A DNA stretch of 64,000 nt from Pedosphaera parvula Ellin514. Lineage in GTDB: Bacteria; Verrucomicrobiota; Verrucomicrobiia; Limisphaerales; Pedosphaeraceae. The first letter of the stretch is position 1. Every line of letters begins with the position of its first letter. Location: contig NZ_ABOX02000002.1 in NCBI RefSeq assembly GCF_000172555.1, forward strand, positions 62,001 through 126,000, in the 5' to 3' direction. The position numbers and the translations under genes are program-made. Below are positions 55,401 through 63,753 of this stretch, in pieces. The notes beneath the pieces are model-generated. The model was given only the letters and a program-made list of their open reading frames with translations, did no database searches and was not told the DNA's origin.

Positions 55401-55933
55401 GGTTGGCGGCATGTTATCGCGACATCCGCGCCGGCATTGGTGATTTCAAGACGCCGGAAAATTATGGGGCGTTTCCGATGGACCCGTATTCGCACACACC
55501 CGCGCAATCCGGTGCGCGTCAACCGGGACTGACCGGGCAGGTCAAGGAAGACATCCTCTGCCGGTTCGGAGAACTGGGCCTGAGCGTTCGTGAGGGCCGC
55601 ATTCACTTCGCGCCACAACTGCTGCGCCAGGAAGAATTTCTCCTATCTGCTGCTACCTTCACTTATTTAGACGTTGGCGGTAACGTGTGCAAACTCCGGC
55701 TTGAACCCGGCACGCTCGCCTTCACCTATTGCCAGGTTCCTGTGGTGTATCAGCTCACGGAAAATCCGTTCCTGGCGATTGAATTTACCAACGGCCAAAA
55801 GCACAGGCAGGTGGAGTTAAGCCTGGATGAAAAAAGGAGCCGTACCATTTTTGAGCGCACTGGTGCCATCAAATCAATTATTTGTGGCCTGAGTTCCGCC
55901 CAGATACCAAACTCAACAGTGGGGCGAGACTAG
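52442..55933 (+). CDS. Large cytoplasmic carbohydrate-active protein, possible glycoside phosphorylase
   Basis: A 1163-residue protein without a signal peptide. The N-terminal 330 residues look like a beta-supersandwich (SSNGALTAGRRHPDLALFPY, then WEPFFERGRGIYQ). The middle is helical and resembles the (alpha/alpha)6 barrel of phosphorylase families GH94/GH149/GH161: NYEGNWRDIFQNWEAL, HIGYWGDHQIIYLLKLLEIL, and RPEWNDANNALVGNG around E658-D661, which recalls the DWND catalytic region of GH94. The end is again beta-rich. It starts inside the stop of the GH2/GH5-like gene (ATGA, 52442-52445). A cytoplasmic phosphorylase acting on imported oligosaccharide fits the operon. Family assignment is tentative; a domain of unknown class is the alternative. 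Confidence 0.6.
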   Translation: MINGPPVIGCKLIFSAAIPVRSGTEKVEGRQVVVDGEEFYCISNSDQMRPFFLSIVSSADHWMFISSNGALTAGRRHPDLALFPYYTDDKIHDAVEITGSKTIIIVERGGKKYLWEPFFERGRGIYQAERNLYKNFPGNKIIFEEINEDLGLTFRNGWASSGQFGWVRQSSVASSAAGIVKVHLVDGMQNLLPCGIGSQFQLEKSTLIDAYKKNELLPESGLGLFLLSSIPVDRPEPAESLRATTVWSAGIPRRNVLLSSVQLEKFRQGLPLKTEIDVRGERGAYFIESEFSLRSGQSRHWMIVADVDQGPSQVANLRRLLRSPVRLQKKIEADIAQGTQELWRIVACGDGLQKSARPLGDARHFNNVLFNVMRGGVFLDGYQIDLADLFSFVHHANSSVATRHGTLFRKLGKTASRTHVLALARESADANLERLCQEYLPLTFSRRHGDPSRPWNRFSITPRGADGRRVLNYEGNWRDIFQNWEALAVSFPGFVSGMVCKFVNASTADGYNPYRITRDGFDWEVHDPHDPWSHIGYWGDHQIIYLLKLLEILERHEPEVLRDFLTRDIFAFANVPYKIKPYAQLLENPRDTVDFDSEMDQLTRQRVGEIGADGKLVWDKNDCVRHVNLTEKLLIPLLAKFGNFIPGAGIWLNTQRPEWNDANNALVGNGVSMVTLYQLRRHLAFCRELFLSFEASEVDLSAEVADWFSATLTILKRHRQAKIGDSERRKMLDALGRAAGNYRRQIYSDGFSGLKIAATKDQLLGFLDVALTLIDESIRANLRADGLYHSYNLVELGNRTGIPVRRLSEMLEGQAAILGANILTAKESLDLLTALKRSPVYRADQKSYLLYPDRSLPRFVEKNNLPAVSVARLQLLKRLLADGNRQLVERDVSGVCHFQPRITNAGDVKAILKQLAVGGYASLVKRESAQVLELFEKMFDHRSFTGRSGTFFGYEGLGCIYWHMVSKLLLATQESFFRADATPFAGRLAACYRDIRAGIGDFKTPENYGAFPMDPYSHTPAQSGARQPGLTGQVKEDILCRFGELGLSVREGRIHFAPQLLRQEEFLLSAATFTYLDVGGNVCKLRLEPGTLAFTYCQVPVVYQLTENPFLAIEFTNGQKHRQVELSLDEKRSRTIFERTGAIKSIICGLSSAQIPNSTVGRD

Positions 55934-55960
55934 GAGAAAAGCACAAAACGTCATAAGGTT

Positions 55961-56551
55961 ATGCGAAAAAAATACAGTTTGATTTACATCGTGGTCGCCG
56001 GTCTTTGCGCCAGTGATCATGCAGCAGACGTTTCTACAGAGAAGGGAGTGCCGCTGCCATTCATCGTTTACGATGAAAAAGATAGCACGAACAATCATTA
56101 CATTGCCTCCGGCTGGATGGGTAATACCAAGGGCACAAAGGTGGACGACGGCTGCACTAACGTCCCGCATGGTGGTAAGACCTGTTTGCGTTGTGATTAC
56201 AATGCGCCTGACGAATGGGTCGGCGTCGTCTGGCAGCATCCCGCCAATGACTGGGGCGACCAGCCCGAGTGCTGGAATCTTACTGGTGCCAAAAAACTCA
56301 CGTTTTGGGCGCGCGGCGAAAACGGCGGTGAGATCGTGAATTTCAAATTCGGCATTCTGGGGGCCGACAAGAAATTTCCTGATAGCGCGGGGGGCGAACT
56401 TGATGACGTCAAACTCACGAAGGACTGGAAGGAATATAGCATTGATCTGACCGGCAAAGACCTAAGCCGCATTAAAACGGGTTTCGTCTGGTCGCTTGTC
56501 GGTCAAAGTAAACCGGTCACTTTCTATCTCGACGACATTCGATTTGAATAG
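55961..56551 (+). CDS. Small secreted carbohydrate-binding-like protein
   Basis: A 196-residue protein with a short signal peptide (YSLIYIVVAGLCASDHAA). The mature part looks like a jelly-roll of the CIA30/CBM11 kind: GKTCLRCDYNAPDEWVGVVW, CWNLTGAKKLTFWARGENGG, DWKEYSIDLTGKDLSRIKTGF and VTFYLDDIRFE at the end. Such modules bind glycans or act as free-standing carbohydrate-binding domains. It is the last gene of the operon, 27 bases after the phosphorylase-like gene. No catalytic residues were recognised. Confidence 0.75.
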   Translation: MRKKYSLIYIVVAGLCASDHAADVSTEKGVPLPFIVYDEKDSTNNHYIASGWMGNTKGTKVDDGCTNVPHGGKTCLRCDYNAPDEWVGVVWQHPANDWGDQPECWNLTGAKKLTFWARGENGGEIVNFKFGILGADKKFPDSAGGELDDVKLTKDWKEYSIDLTGKDLSRIKTGFVWSLVGQSKPVTFYLDDIRFE

Positions 56552-56907
56552 GCCTGGAGCCTGGAATTTTCACGAGACGCAGGAATATGTGAAATTGAAA
56601 CCACACCGCAGAATTTTGACATCGCAGTCCAACTAAGCTGGGCGTTTGTCCCTTAAATCTGGAGTACAAGTTGCATTTTGGCTCATCATACGAATCAGCC
56701 GGGTGGGTCTAAAGACAAGAGCCGCCCGAATGGTCAAATCACCCTCGATTCGTGATCTCCCTTCGTCCAACAAGAGTTCAAGGGATTTACGAGGTCAATA
56801 TTTCCAAACGCGGCGAGCGATTGCGCTGGAAGGATGCCGGGGGTAACCCCACCACGAGAAAACTCGTAAAACATGCGGATCAGCCGCTAAAATAACAGGT
56901 CGTTCGG
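56552..56907. other. Intergenic region between converging genes
   Basis: No convincing gene. A short frame ending at 56895 (VNISKRGERLRWKDAGGNPT near its middle) has protein-like composition and could be a decayed fragment, but nothing upstream supports it. Confidence 0.35.
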
Positions 56908-59900
56908 TTAAAAGGATCCGACGCGATAGAAGCGGTTGGTTGAAAACGTTGAATCCTTGAGCGTTTGTTGAACGTCATTTCCACCGATGGGATCGCCGAC
57001 ATTTGACCAAGCTGGATCGGTCAGCGCGTTCTTGTATTGGAGTTGATAAGAATGCCATGACTCGCTTGGGAATGTGACTGATGTATCAGAGCCCGTGGCG
57101 GCTGCGCCGATGTTGAATGTCGGGTTGAGCCGAAGGGAGCCAGTCTTTGCGGTTCCGCCGAAACCTGGACCCAGGAGGGTGGCTCCGGTGCCATTAATGA
57201 TGTGATCAAATGAGGAGGTCCCGCCAGCGCTCGTATTTCCCGCGATGTAAACCGTGATCGCATTATGGAAGTTCACTTGTTGTGAATTCGTTGGAGATTC
57301 AATCGCGTTAAAGCAACTGATGTTTGTGCAGTCAATAAACACCGCATAGATACCCAGGCCGTATGCCTGGTGGCTGGTGACCTGGTCCGCGACCTTGTAG
57401 GATGCATATCCATTAACCCCGTCATGGGACCAGGCAGATTGGGAAGGCGGATCATACGGCAATTCGGATTGGTAAAAATAAAGCCGTCCCCAATTGCCAT
57501 TCCAAAGGGTTTGATACTGTTCCTGGTGTTCGACAAAGAGTCCATACATGGTTGCGCGGTCCCCGTTGACGATTAGCCCGTTGTTACAGGCGTTCTGTGT
57601 CCAATTGACACCAGCACCATGATCCGCCCGCCAAAGCCAGAGATTGTCGCCAACGACATCATTCGCGTCGATTTGCAGACAACTCAACGTGGAGCCAGCC
57701 GTCGCGCCGCCTACCCGCATGGAGATGTCATAAAGGAAGAGAGGATCAGTTGAATGATTCAGGGTGCTGGCGCCAGAGCCTACCTTTAACAACGTGGTGG
57801 ACTGCACGGGGCCAGCGTCGAACAACAACCCGCCCACTTTTACGCCATCCACATCGGATATTACGAGAGCAGGAGTTCCGGTTTGCGGAACGAGTGTCGG
57901 GTAGCCAAGTCCCAGCACGATGGTGTGAGGTTTTGTTACGTTTAGGCTGGCGCTCAAATTATAGACCCCGGGCGTAAGGATAAGGTTCAATCCGGAGCTC
58001 AGGGCAGCGTTGATACTGGCAGCGGTATCGGAATCGGAATGCGCAACATAGAACTGGCTGATGGGAATCGAACTGCCCGGAGTAGGACCAGAGGCCCAGG
58101 TCGTTCCGAAGCTGTTGGTTTGAAGGGCGGGAACCATGACCTGGTAAATGCCGTTGCTATCGCAGTAAAGGTACGGTTTCTCAGCGATGACTGGCGTGTT
58201 TGTGATCACGGTATAGACCTTGGTGGGCCAGACTCCCGCTGGTGGATTGGAGACGCCGACGAATACCATGTTCCAGACTCCTCCGGACCAATTACCAAAC
58301 GCGTCATTTCGGGAGAGCCATTGTTGCTGGGCGATGGAACTGATGGTGGTATCGACTTTTGAATCGGCCAGGAAGCCGCCGCTGGCAAAGTTTCCATCGG
58401 TGTGATTGGCGAGATCAACTTCGCCGTGGACATGCATGCGCCGGAACGAAGTGCCCTGGGAAACGGCCCATATCACTGTATTGTCGCTATTGGTGGGAAC
58501 GACACCAATGTTTGCCGCGGACCGCCAGAAATTCACCGTCGCATTTTCATTCACCAGAACTCCATCTGAATAGAGGTCCCCAAAGATTGTGACATCATCC
58601 GGTGACTGGCCCAAACCAATCACCTCAGTGTAATAACCGAGCGGGATATCCAGATTGTTGTATTGCCCCGGCTTGAACATAATGGCGGTGCGTTGCGGGC
58701 CGAACTGGTTATATTTCTGCGCAGCATAAACGGCTGTGATCTGATTTTGAATGTTGGTCATTGTCGGATCGAAGATCAGTACGTTTGGCCCGAAGTCCGG
58801 CACTGAACTGACGATGACCGTGCGCGTGAGTGTACCGGGCGTGCCATCGGCAGTTGTGGCCGAGTAGGTCACGGAATAAGTTCCCGCCACGGCCGTGTTC
58901 ACAGGGTTATTTGAACTCACGTCCAAACTGGCCTGCGCGCATAGATCGAAAGCCGTGGCGCCCGCATCCACATAAGGATTGTTCAGCAACAGATCGACCG
59001 GGTCGGCGCCATTGAGCCTCATGACCGGCGGCGCTGTATGCAGGACGGAAGTGATCGTCGCCGTATTGGTCTCGGAGTTGTACGCGTTCTGAGCAATGAG
59101 CGTGTAAATTCCGACGCTGGCATCCGCGGGTGCGGTCAGGGTGTAGCTGGAATTGGTAGCTCCGGGAATCGCGTTCGAGTTGTTGTCGTACCACTGGTAC
59201 GTGATAGGCGGGAGGCCACTGACGGAGGTGGTGAAAGTGACGTTGCTGCCGCATTGAGGAGTCGATGACGTCGAGGTAATGAGGAGGTGCTTCAGAGGCG
59301 GATCGACGACCACAACCGAGCGGATCTGACTGCCCGCAGTGCCAGCACCGGTCACCGCGGAGTACGTTATGGTGTAATTGCCTTCGACGCTGGTATTAAC
59401 GGTGCCGGAGGTAGTGACTGCCAGATTGCCGCCGGCGCAAGCATCGTAGGCAGTCGCGCCAGGATCTGAGTATGTGCTGTTGAGCGCGATCAGCATGGGA
59501 TTGGATCCATTAAGGACGATGACCGGTGGAGCAGTATCGATTGCGACCAGAACCACGGAATTGCTGGCGATGCTGACCGGACTGGTCGCCACCACCCAGT
59601 ATGTGCCGCTGTTCGAAGGATGTGTGTTTGTGAGGACAAGCGTGGTGTCAGTGGCACCTGGAATCGGTTGGAGAGAGGGATCGTACCACTGATAACTCGT
59701 CCCGCCTGGCGCTGGTGAAACGGTAAACGTTGCCGAATCGCCACAGTTGTTCGTGAGGACGGCTGGCGAAACGGCCAGGCCAACAGTCAGTTGGAGGTTC
59801 TGACCGTTCACCGCTAATTGCGGCACAGACCCTGCGGCAACTCCCTGGCCAGTGATGGTAGGCATCGGGAGCAATCCATTGACTGTAAAACCATTCGTGG

Positions 59901-62841
59901 CGGTCACCAGAGTGTAGGTGCCCGTGGGTAATGGTGCGCCGGTTACGTTGACTGTGATGGGATTGCCATTGAGGGTCACGCTGCCTTGAACGGTAAGCTT
60001 CGCGACCGTAACGCTATTCGAATTGGCATTTCCCACAGCGGTAAAAGCGAGTTGAGCGCCGGGGGCAAGGACTATCGCCGAACCCTTCGCCGCAATTGTG
60101 GCTGTACCGGTGCCGTTGGTTCCGCCTGCGAGAGTCTGGCCGCCGGATACTGTGAATGGAGCAACCGCTGAAATGTCGAACGTCACGCCCGAAGCAAGCG
60201 CGATGGCTGCGGAATTGGCAATGGAGCTGTTGGTGTTGATGGTGAGCTTGCCACCATTGACTTTTGTAACGCCGGTGTAGGTATTGGTGCCGTTGAACGT
60301 GACCGCTGCGTTGCTGTTCAGGATCAACCCTCCGCTGCCTGTAATGGCACCGTTGAATTTCTCGCCTGCGTTGCCGCTTTGGCCGTTGATCGTCAGCGTA
60401 CGCCCCGCGTTATCGAGGTTTCCCGCCAAAGTCAAAGTGAAGGCACTTGAAGTCCACTTCCAAGTCTGGTCAGCGCTCAATGCAACATTGTTATTGAGTG
60501 TTAAACTATGAACGGCGGAAGATCCATCGAGGCCTCCCGTGCCAAGCGTCAGTGTGTGACCACCGCTGGTATCGGTAACAGTCACGGCGCCATTCCCACT
60601 ATAGACCAGTCCATACCAGGATGCGCTCGCGCCGATATCAACTGTGCCCCCAGAGGAATTGGTGTCCCACGCGCCGACTCCATCGAAGGCAGGCGGGCCA
60701 GCCGGGCCTGCACCGCCTGGCGTAGCCGTCCAACTGGTGGCCAGGTTCAACGTCGCAGTGTTATTCAGTTTGTAGAAGGTCTTGGGCGGAACGTCGAACA
60801 GGCTGCTTTGGACAGGGCTGAAGCCGGAGACGTTGGCGGTGAGGTATAGCGCTGAGGAGACTTGGGAAATCGAAAGGTCGTTAAAAATGGCCTTTCCTGT
60901 GGAGTCTGTCGCCTGCGGGTTAGTCCCTGAAAGTGTCCCTGCGCTTGACGCCAGTGTGACGGTAGAGCCACTCTGCGGAACCGGGTTGCTAAAATCGTCA
61001 GCAATTTGAACAACGACGGCGGGGAATGTCAGACCCACTGGGGTGGTCACGGGCTGAGAAGTGAAAGCAATATGCGTGGCGGGTCCTGCCAGGAAAGTCA
61101 CAGTGGGTTGCGCATTGATGACCGTCCCATCCACGGTGACAGTAATTATTTTGGTTCCGGCCACAGTGGAGGTGAGCGTGGCGGTGAGTTGACCGTTAGT
61201 ATCAGTGATTGAGTCCGGTTGCGCGAGCACATTGCCCGAACCACTCACGGCCAGCACGACGGTCTTCCCGGGCAAAAGATTTCCGCTCCCGTCTTTCGCC
61301 GACACGATGATGATGGAAGATGAGAGTCCGTTCGCGACCAGCCCTGTGTTGGGGTTGGCGGCCGCGGTCGAATTAAAGGCGCTCACGCCTTGGGATGTAA
61401 AGGTGACCGTGGGCTGGGCATTGATCTGCGTGGAACCAATCGTGACCGTGATCGTCTTAGTTTCCGCCTCGGTGGAAGTCAGCGTTGCTGTGGTCCGGCC
61501 GTTCACGTCAGTCGCGGCGGGAGTGGAAACCGAATTGCCTGATCCGCTCACGCTTAATGACACCGTTTGGCCAGGGAGCGCATGACCGTAATCGTCCATT
61601 GCCGTAACGGTGATGGTTGAGGCAGTGGCGCCATCCGCAGCGGCAGTCGTCGGGTTGGCAACTGCGGTGGAGGCGGTGCCACTCACGGGACCCAGAACGA
61701 AGTTGACCGACAGGGAGCTTGAATTTGTAGCCGTGCCGATCGTGGCGATTGAAGTGCCGCCCAACTTGGCCGTTATTTTTGCGGTAGTCGGAGTAGTGGA
61801 GGACGTCAACGTCGCCTGATACGTTCCGTTCCCATTGTCTGTGGTGGGGCTCAGCATACCGGCGGCGGTGGCGAAAGTCACCGTTGCTCCACCGGTGGTG
61901 AGGTTGACGCCGTTAAGGTCGCGAGCCTGCATCTTAACTATGGTGGTGCTCACTCCATCGGCGACGATTGAGGCAGAGCTGGCAGTGGTCATCAAAGAAT
62001 GTGGTGCACTGGCGATTCCTGGTTGGTTGCTCGCAGGTACAGCCTGCGGCCAGGTGGTGCCGATCCGGACTTCGTCCCACTTCTCACCGAAGCTACTGTC
62101 GCTGCCGCGGTATGAAATTGTGAAGTCCGCGATGAGCGCCAGGTTATATGTGTTCGTAACCGTTGCGTCAGAGGCAGGGGCGGTGGCGGCGCCGTAACTG
62201 GCACTCGCCGGATTGACCCATAGATCAACGACATCGTGGCTGCCCGGGTGGAAGGTGTAGCGGACAACGATCAGAACAGTGGTATTTAACGGAGTCGCGG
62301 CGCTCTCAAATCGCGCGCCGGTCGCAGTGGTGGAACCGGAATTGATTCCGATGTGGCCTGTGTGATCCATGATGAGGGCCAGACCTGCCTGCGCCGGAAC
62401 AGGCGCGCTGGAACTGGTTCCGATATTGGTGGAGTCGAGGAAGCCAATGACCGCAGAACTCGAGGCGGGGTACGCTGTCTCCTGGTACAGGAACGAAAGA
62501 TAAACCGCGTTTCCTTCCACGCTGCTTTGGCTGGTGAATTGAGTGCCGGCGAATCTTGTTCCGGCGGTTGCGCCAAAAACACTGTTTCCAGCAGACGGAG
62601 CAAATCCAGCTAATGTGAGGCTGTTAAGGGCCGTCTGAATATTTGCAGTGGAGAAGCAGGTTTCCCAGACAGTTGATGAGGCGGGGGCGAGGCCAGTCGC
62701 CTGATTATAATCGAAACTATCATAGAACGGTAAAGTCTGGATTACTTGTGCGGCTGGCGCGCTCGCGCCGAAAAGGAGCAACGTGGCCGATGCAAGGGCA
62801 CTACTGGCCCAACCGAGCATTTTCTTAATTTGCAGTTTCAT
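56908..62841 (-). CDS. Giant multidomain secreted protein with beta-helix C-terminal region
   Basis: A 1977-residue exported protein. The signal peptide is WASSALASATLLLFGASAPAA. In order it has: a LamG-like module (about 35-270); three or four invasin-type bacterial Ig domains (IVADGVSTTIVKMQARDLNG, AAADGATASTITVTAMDDYG, LVANGLSSSIIIVSAKDGSG); beta-strand-repeat stretches (GSGGLILNSNAAVTFNGTNT); an Ig domain; two DUF5011-like domains (PVIVLNGSNPMLIALNSTYS); and a right-handed beta-helix region of about 550 residues with RTAIMFKPGQYNNLDIPLGY, LWRADHGAGVNW, LFVEHQEQYQTLWNG and SELPYDPPSQSAW. It ends with the shared domain (RFYRVGSF). The beta-helix part resembles actinobacterial secreted proteins of uncertain activity. 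It may be a polysaccharide lyase or glycanase, or an adhesin. Confidence 0.85.
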   Translation of the reverse strand: MKLQIKKMLGWASSALASATLLLFGASAPAAQVIQTLPFYDSFDYNQATGLAPASSTVWETCFSTANIQTALNSLTLAGFAPSAGNSVFGATAGTRFAGTQFTSQSSVEGNAVYLSFLYQETAYPASSSAVIGFLDSTNIGTSSSAPVPAQAGLALIMDHTGHIGINSGSTTATGARFESAATPLNTTVLIVVRYTFHPGSHDVVDLWVNPASASYGAATAPASDATVTNTYNLALIADFTISYRGSDSSFGEKWDEVRIGTTWPQAVPASNQPGIASAPHSLMTTASSASIVADGVSTTIVKMQARDLNGVNLTTGGATVTFATAAGMLSPTTDNGNGTYQATLTSSTTPTTAKITAKLGGTSIATIGTATNSSSLSVNFVLGPVSGTASTAVANPTTAAADGATASTITVTAMDDYGHALPGQTVSLSVSGSGNSVSTPAATDVNGRTTATLTSTEAETKTITVTIGSTQINAQPTVTFTSQGVSAFNSTAAANPNTGLVANGLSSSIIIVSAKDGSGNLLPGKTVVLAVSGSGNVLAQPDSITDTNGQLTATLTSTVAGTKIITVTVDGTVINAQPTVTFLAGPATHIAFTSQPVTTPVGLTFPAVVVQIADDFSNPVPQSGSTVTLASSAGTLSGTNPQATDSTGKAIFNDLSISQVSSALYLTANVSGFSPVQSSLFDVPPKTFYKLNNTATLNLATSWTATPGGAGPAGPPAFDGVGAWDTNSSGGTVDIGASASWYGLVYSGNGAVTVTDTSGGHTLTLGTGGLDGSSAVHSLTLNNNVALSADQTWKWTSSAFTLTLAGNLDNAGRTLTINGQSGNAGEKFNGAITGSGGLILNSNAAVTFNGTNTYTGVTKVNGGKLTINTNSSIANSAAIALASGVTFDISAVAPFTVSGGQTLAGGTNGTGTATIAAKGSAIVLAPGAQLAFTAVGNANSNSVTVAKLTVQGSVTLNGNPITVNVTGAPLPTGTYTLVTATNGFTVNGLLPMPTITGQGVAAGSVPQLAVNGQNLQLTVGLAVSPAVLTNNCGDSATFTVSPAPGGTSYQWYDPSLQPIPGATDTTLVLTNTHPSNSGTYWVVATSPVSIASNSVVLVAIDTAPPVIVLNGSNPMLIALNSTYSDPGATAYDACAGGNLAVTTSGTVNTSVEGNYTITYSAVTGAGTAGSQIRSVVVVDPPLKHLLITSTSSTPQCGSNVTFTTSVSGLPPITYQWYDNNSNAIPGATNSSYTLTAPADASVGIYTLIAQNAYNSETNTATITSVLHTAPPVMRLNGADPVDLLLNNPYVDAGATAFDLCAQASLDVSSNNPVNTAVAGTYSVTYSATTADGTPGTLTRTVIVSSVPDFGPNVLIFDPTMTNIQNQITAVYAAQKYNQFGPQRTAIMFKPGQYNNLDIPLGYYTEVIGLGQSPDDVTIFGDLYSDGVLVNENATVNFWRSAANIGVVPTNSDNTVIWAVSQGTSFRRMHVHGEVDLANHTDGNFASGGFLADSKVDTTISSIAQQQWLSRNDAFGNWSGGVWNMVFVGVSNPPAGVWPTKVYTVITNTPVIAEKPYLYCDSNGIYQVMVPALQTNSFGTTWASGPTPGSSIPISQFYVAHSDSDTAASINAALSSGLNLILTPGVYNLSASLNVTKPHTIVLGLGYPTLVPQTGTPALVISDVDGVKVGGLLFDAGPVQSTTLLKVGSGASTLNHSTDPLFLYDISMRVGGATAGSTLSCLQIDANDVVGDNLWLWRADHGAGVNWTQNACNNGLIVNGDRATMYGLFVEHQEQYQTLWNGNWGRLYFYQSELPYDPPSQSAWSHDGVNGYASYKVADQVTSHQAYGLGIYAVFIDCTNISCFNAIESPTNSQQVNFHNAITVYIAGNTSAGGTSSFDHIINGTGATLLGPGFGGTAKTGSLRLNPTFNIGAAATGSDTSVTFPSESWHSYQLQYKNALTDPAWSNVGDPIGGNDVQQTLKDSTFSTNRFYRVGSF

Positions 62842-63123
62842 ATAGCTAAATTACGTGCCGTGAGGGTGAGCCGAGATACTACACGGTTAGACATTGTGAG
62901 TTCATCCCTATTTCGAGGGGGACGCACGAAAGGCGCCGCCCGGCTTGTGATGAACTGTGTGAGCTGAACGGAAGAGGCAGTCTACAGCAAAGTCGGCGCT
63001 TTGCCTAAGCGACCTGTTGCGAGATCTCTTTTTCACTCGTGCTGTCCGCCTTGAATTCGTCCTGCTGGTTTGCTTCCCAGAACGCCGGAAATAAGTGGAA
63101 CGTAATAACTGTAGCTGGCATCC

Positions 63124-63753
63124 TTATAAGTGAATGATTCCACGCTGAAGTGCGACCGTGACGGCTTCTGTTCGATCGGCAACTCGAAGCTTCGCCAAAA
63201 TGCTTTTTAAGTGATCCTTTGTTGTATGCTCGGTAATGTTCAGGACATCAGCAATCTCTTTATTCGCAAGACCTCTGGCAAGTTCGCTTAATACCTGCAC
63301 TTCGCGTGGAGACAATTGTTCAAAGGAATTCCGCAAAGCCAGCCGGTTCGCCACCTCCTTCGGGATCCAACGTTGTCCGGCCGCCACGGCGCGCAGGGCG
63401 GGAATCAATTTTTCCCCGGTGGAACTCTTAAGCACATACCCCTGGGCTCCGGCCTGCAGGGCCTTGTGAATGTCTTCGTCGCCATCAAATGCGGTCAGCA
63501 TCAAAACGCATGCAGTTGCAAACCTGTTTCGAATCTCGAGTGTCGCCTGCACACCGCTCTTGACCGGCATGCGTAAATCCATGAGCGCAAGATCAGGATT
63601 GCATTTGGCAAAGAGTTCCAGAGCCTGGGCACCGTCGGCTGCTTCTGCGACGACTTCCATGTCTGGTTCGGTATTGACCAGGGCGATTAATCCCATGCGC
63701 ACGACATAATGATCGTCCGCGATGAGGATGCGAATCTTGCCTTCCTTTTTCAT
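63124..63753 (-). CDS. NarL/FixJ-family response regulator
   Basis: A 209-residue two-domain regulator. The receiver covers about residues 6-122: RILIADDHYVVRMGL, phospho-acceptor Asp in LALMDLRMPVKSGVQ, TAFDGDEDIHKAL, and lysine in GYVLKSSTGEKLI. The C-terminal LuxR-type helix-turn-helix is LSPREVQVLSELARGLANKEIADVLNITEHTTKDHLKSILAKL. Its start overlaps the stop of the histidine kinase frame upstream (ATGA at 63753-63750 on the minus strand), so the two form an operon. The target genes are unknown; the giant secreted protein gene lies just downstream in the same direction. Confidence 0.93.
   Translation of the reverse strand: MKKEGKIRILIADDHYVVRMGLIALVNTEPDMEVVAEAADGAQALELFAKCNPDLALMDLRMPVKSGVQATLEIRNRFATACVLMLTAFDGDEDIHKALQAGAQGYVLKSSTGEKLIPALRAVAAGQRWIPKEVANRLALRNSFEQLSPREVQVLSELARGLANKEIADVLNITEHTTKDHLKSILAKLRVADRTEAVTVALQRGIIHL

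Noticed and set aside
56752-56895. Short frame with protein-like composition
   Set aside because: It is only 47 codons, has no upstream continuation and no recognised family, so it was mentioned only under the intergenic region.
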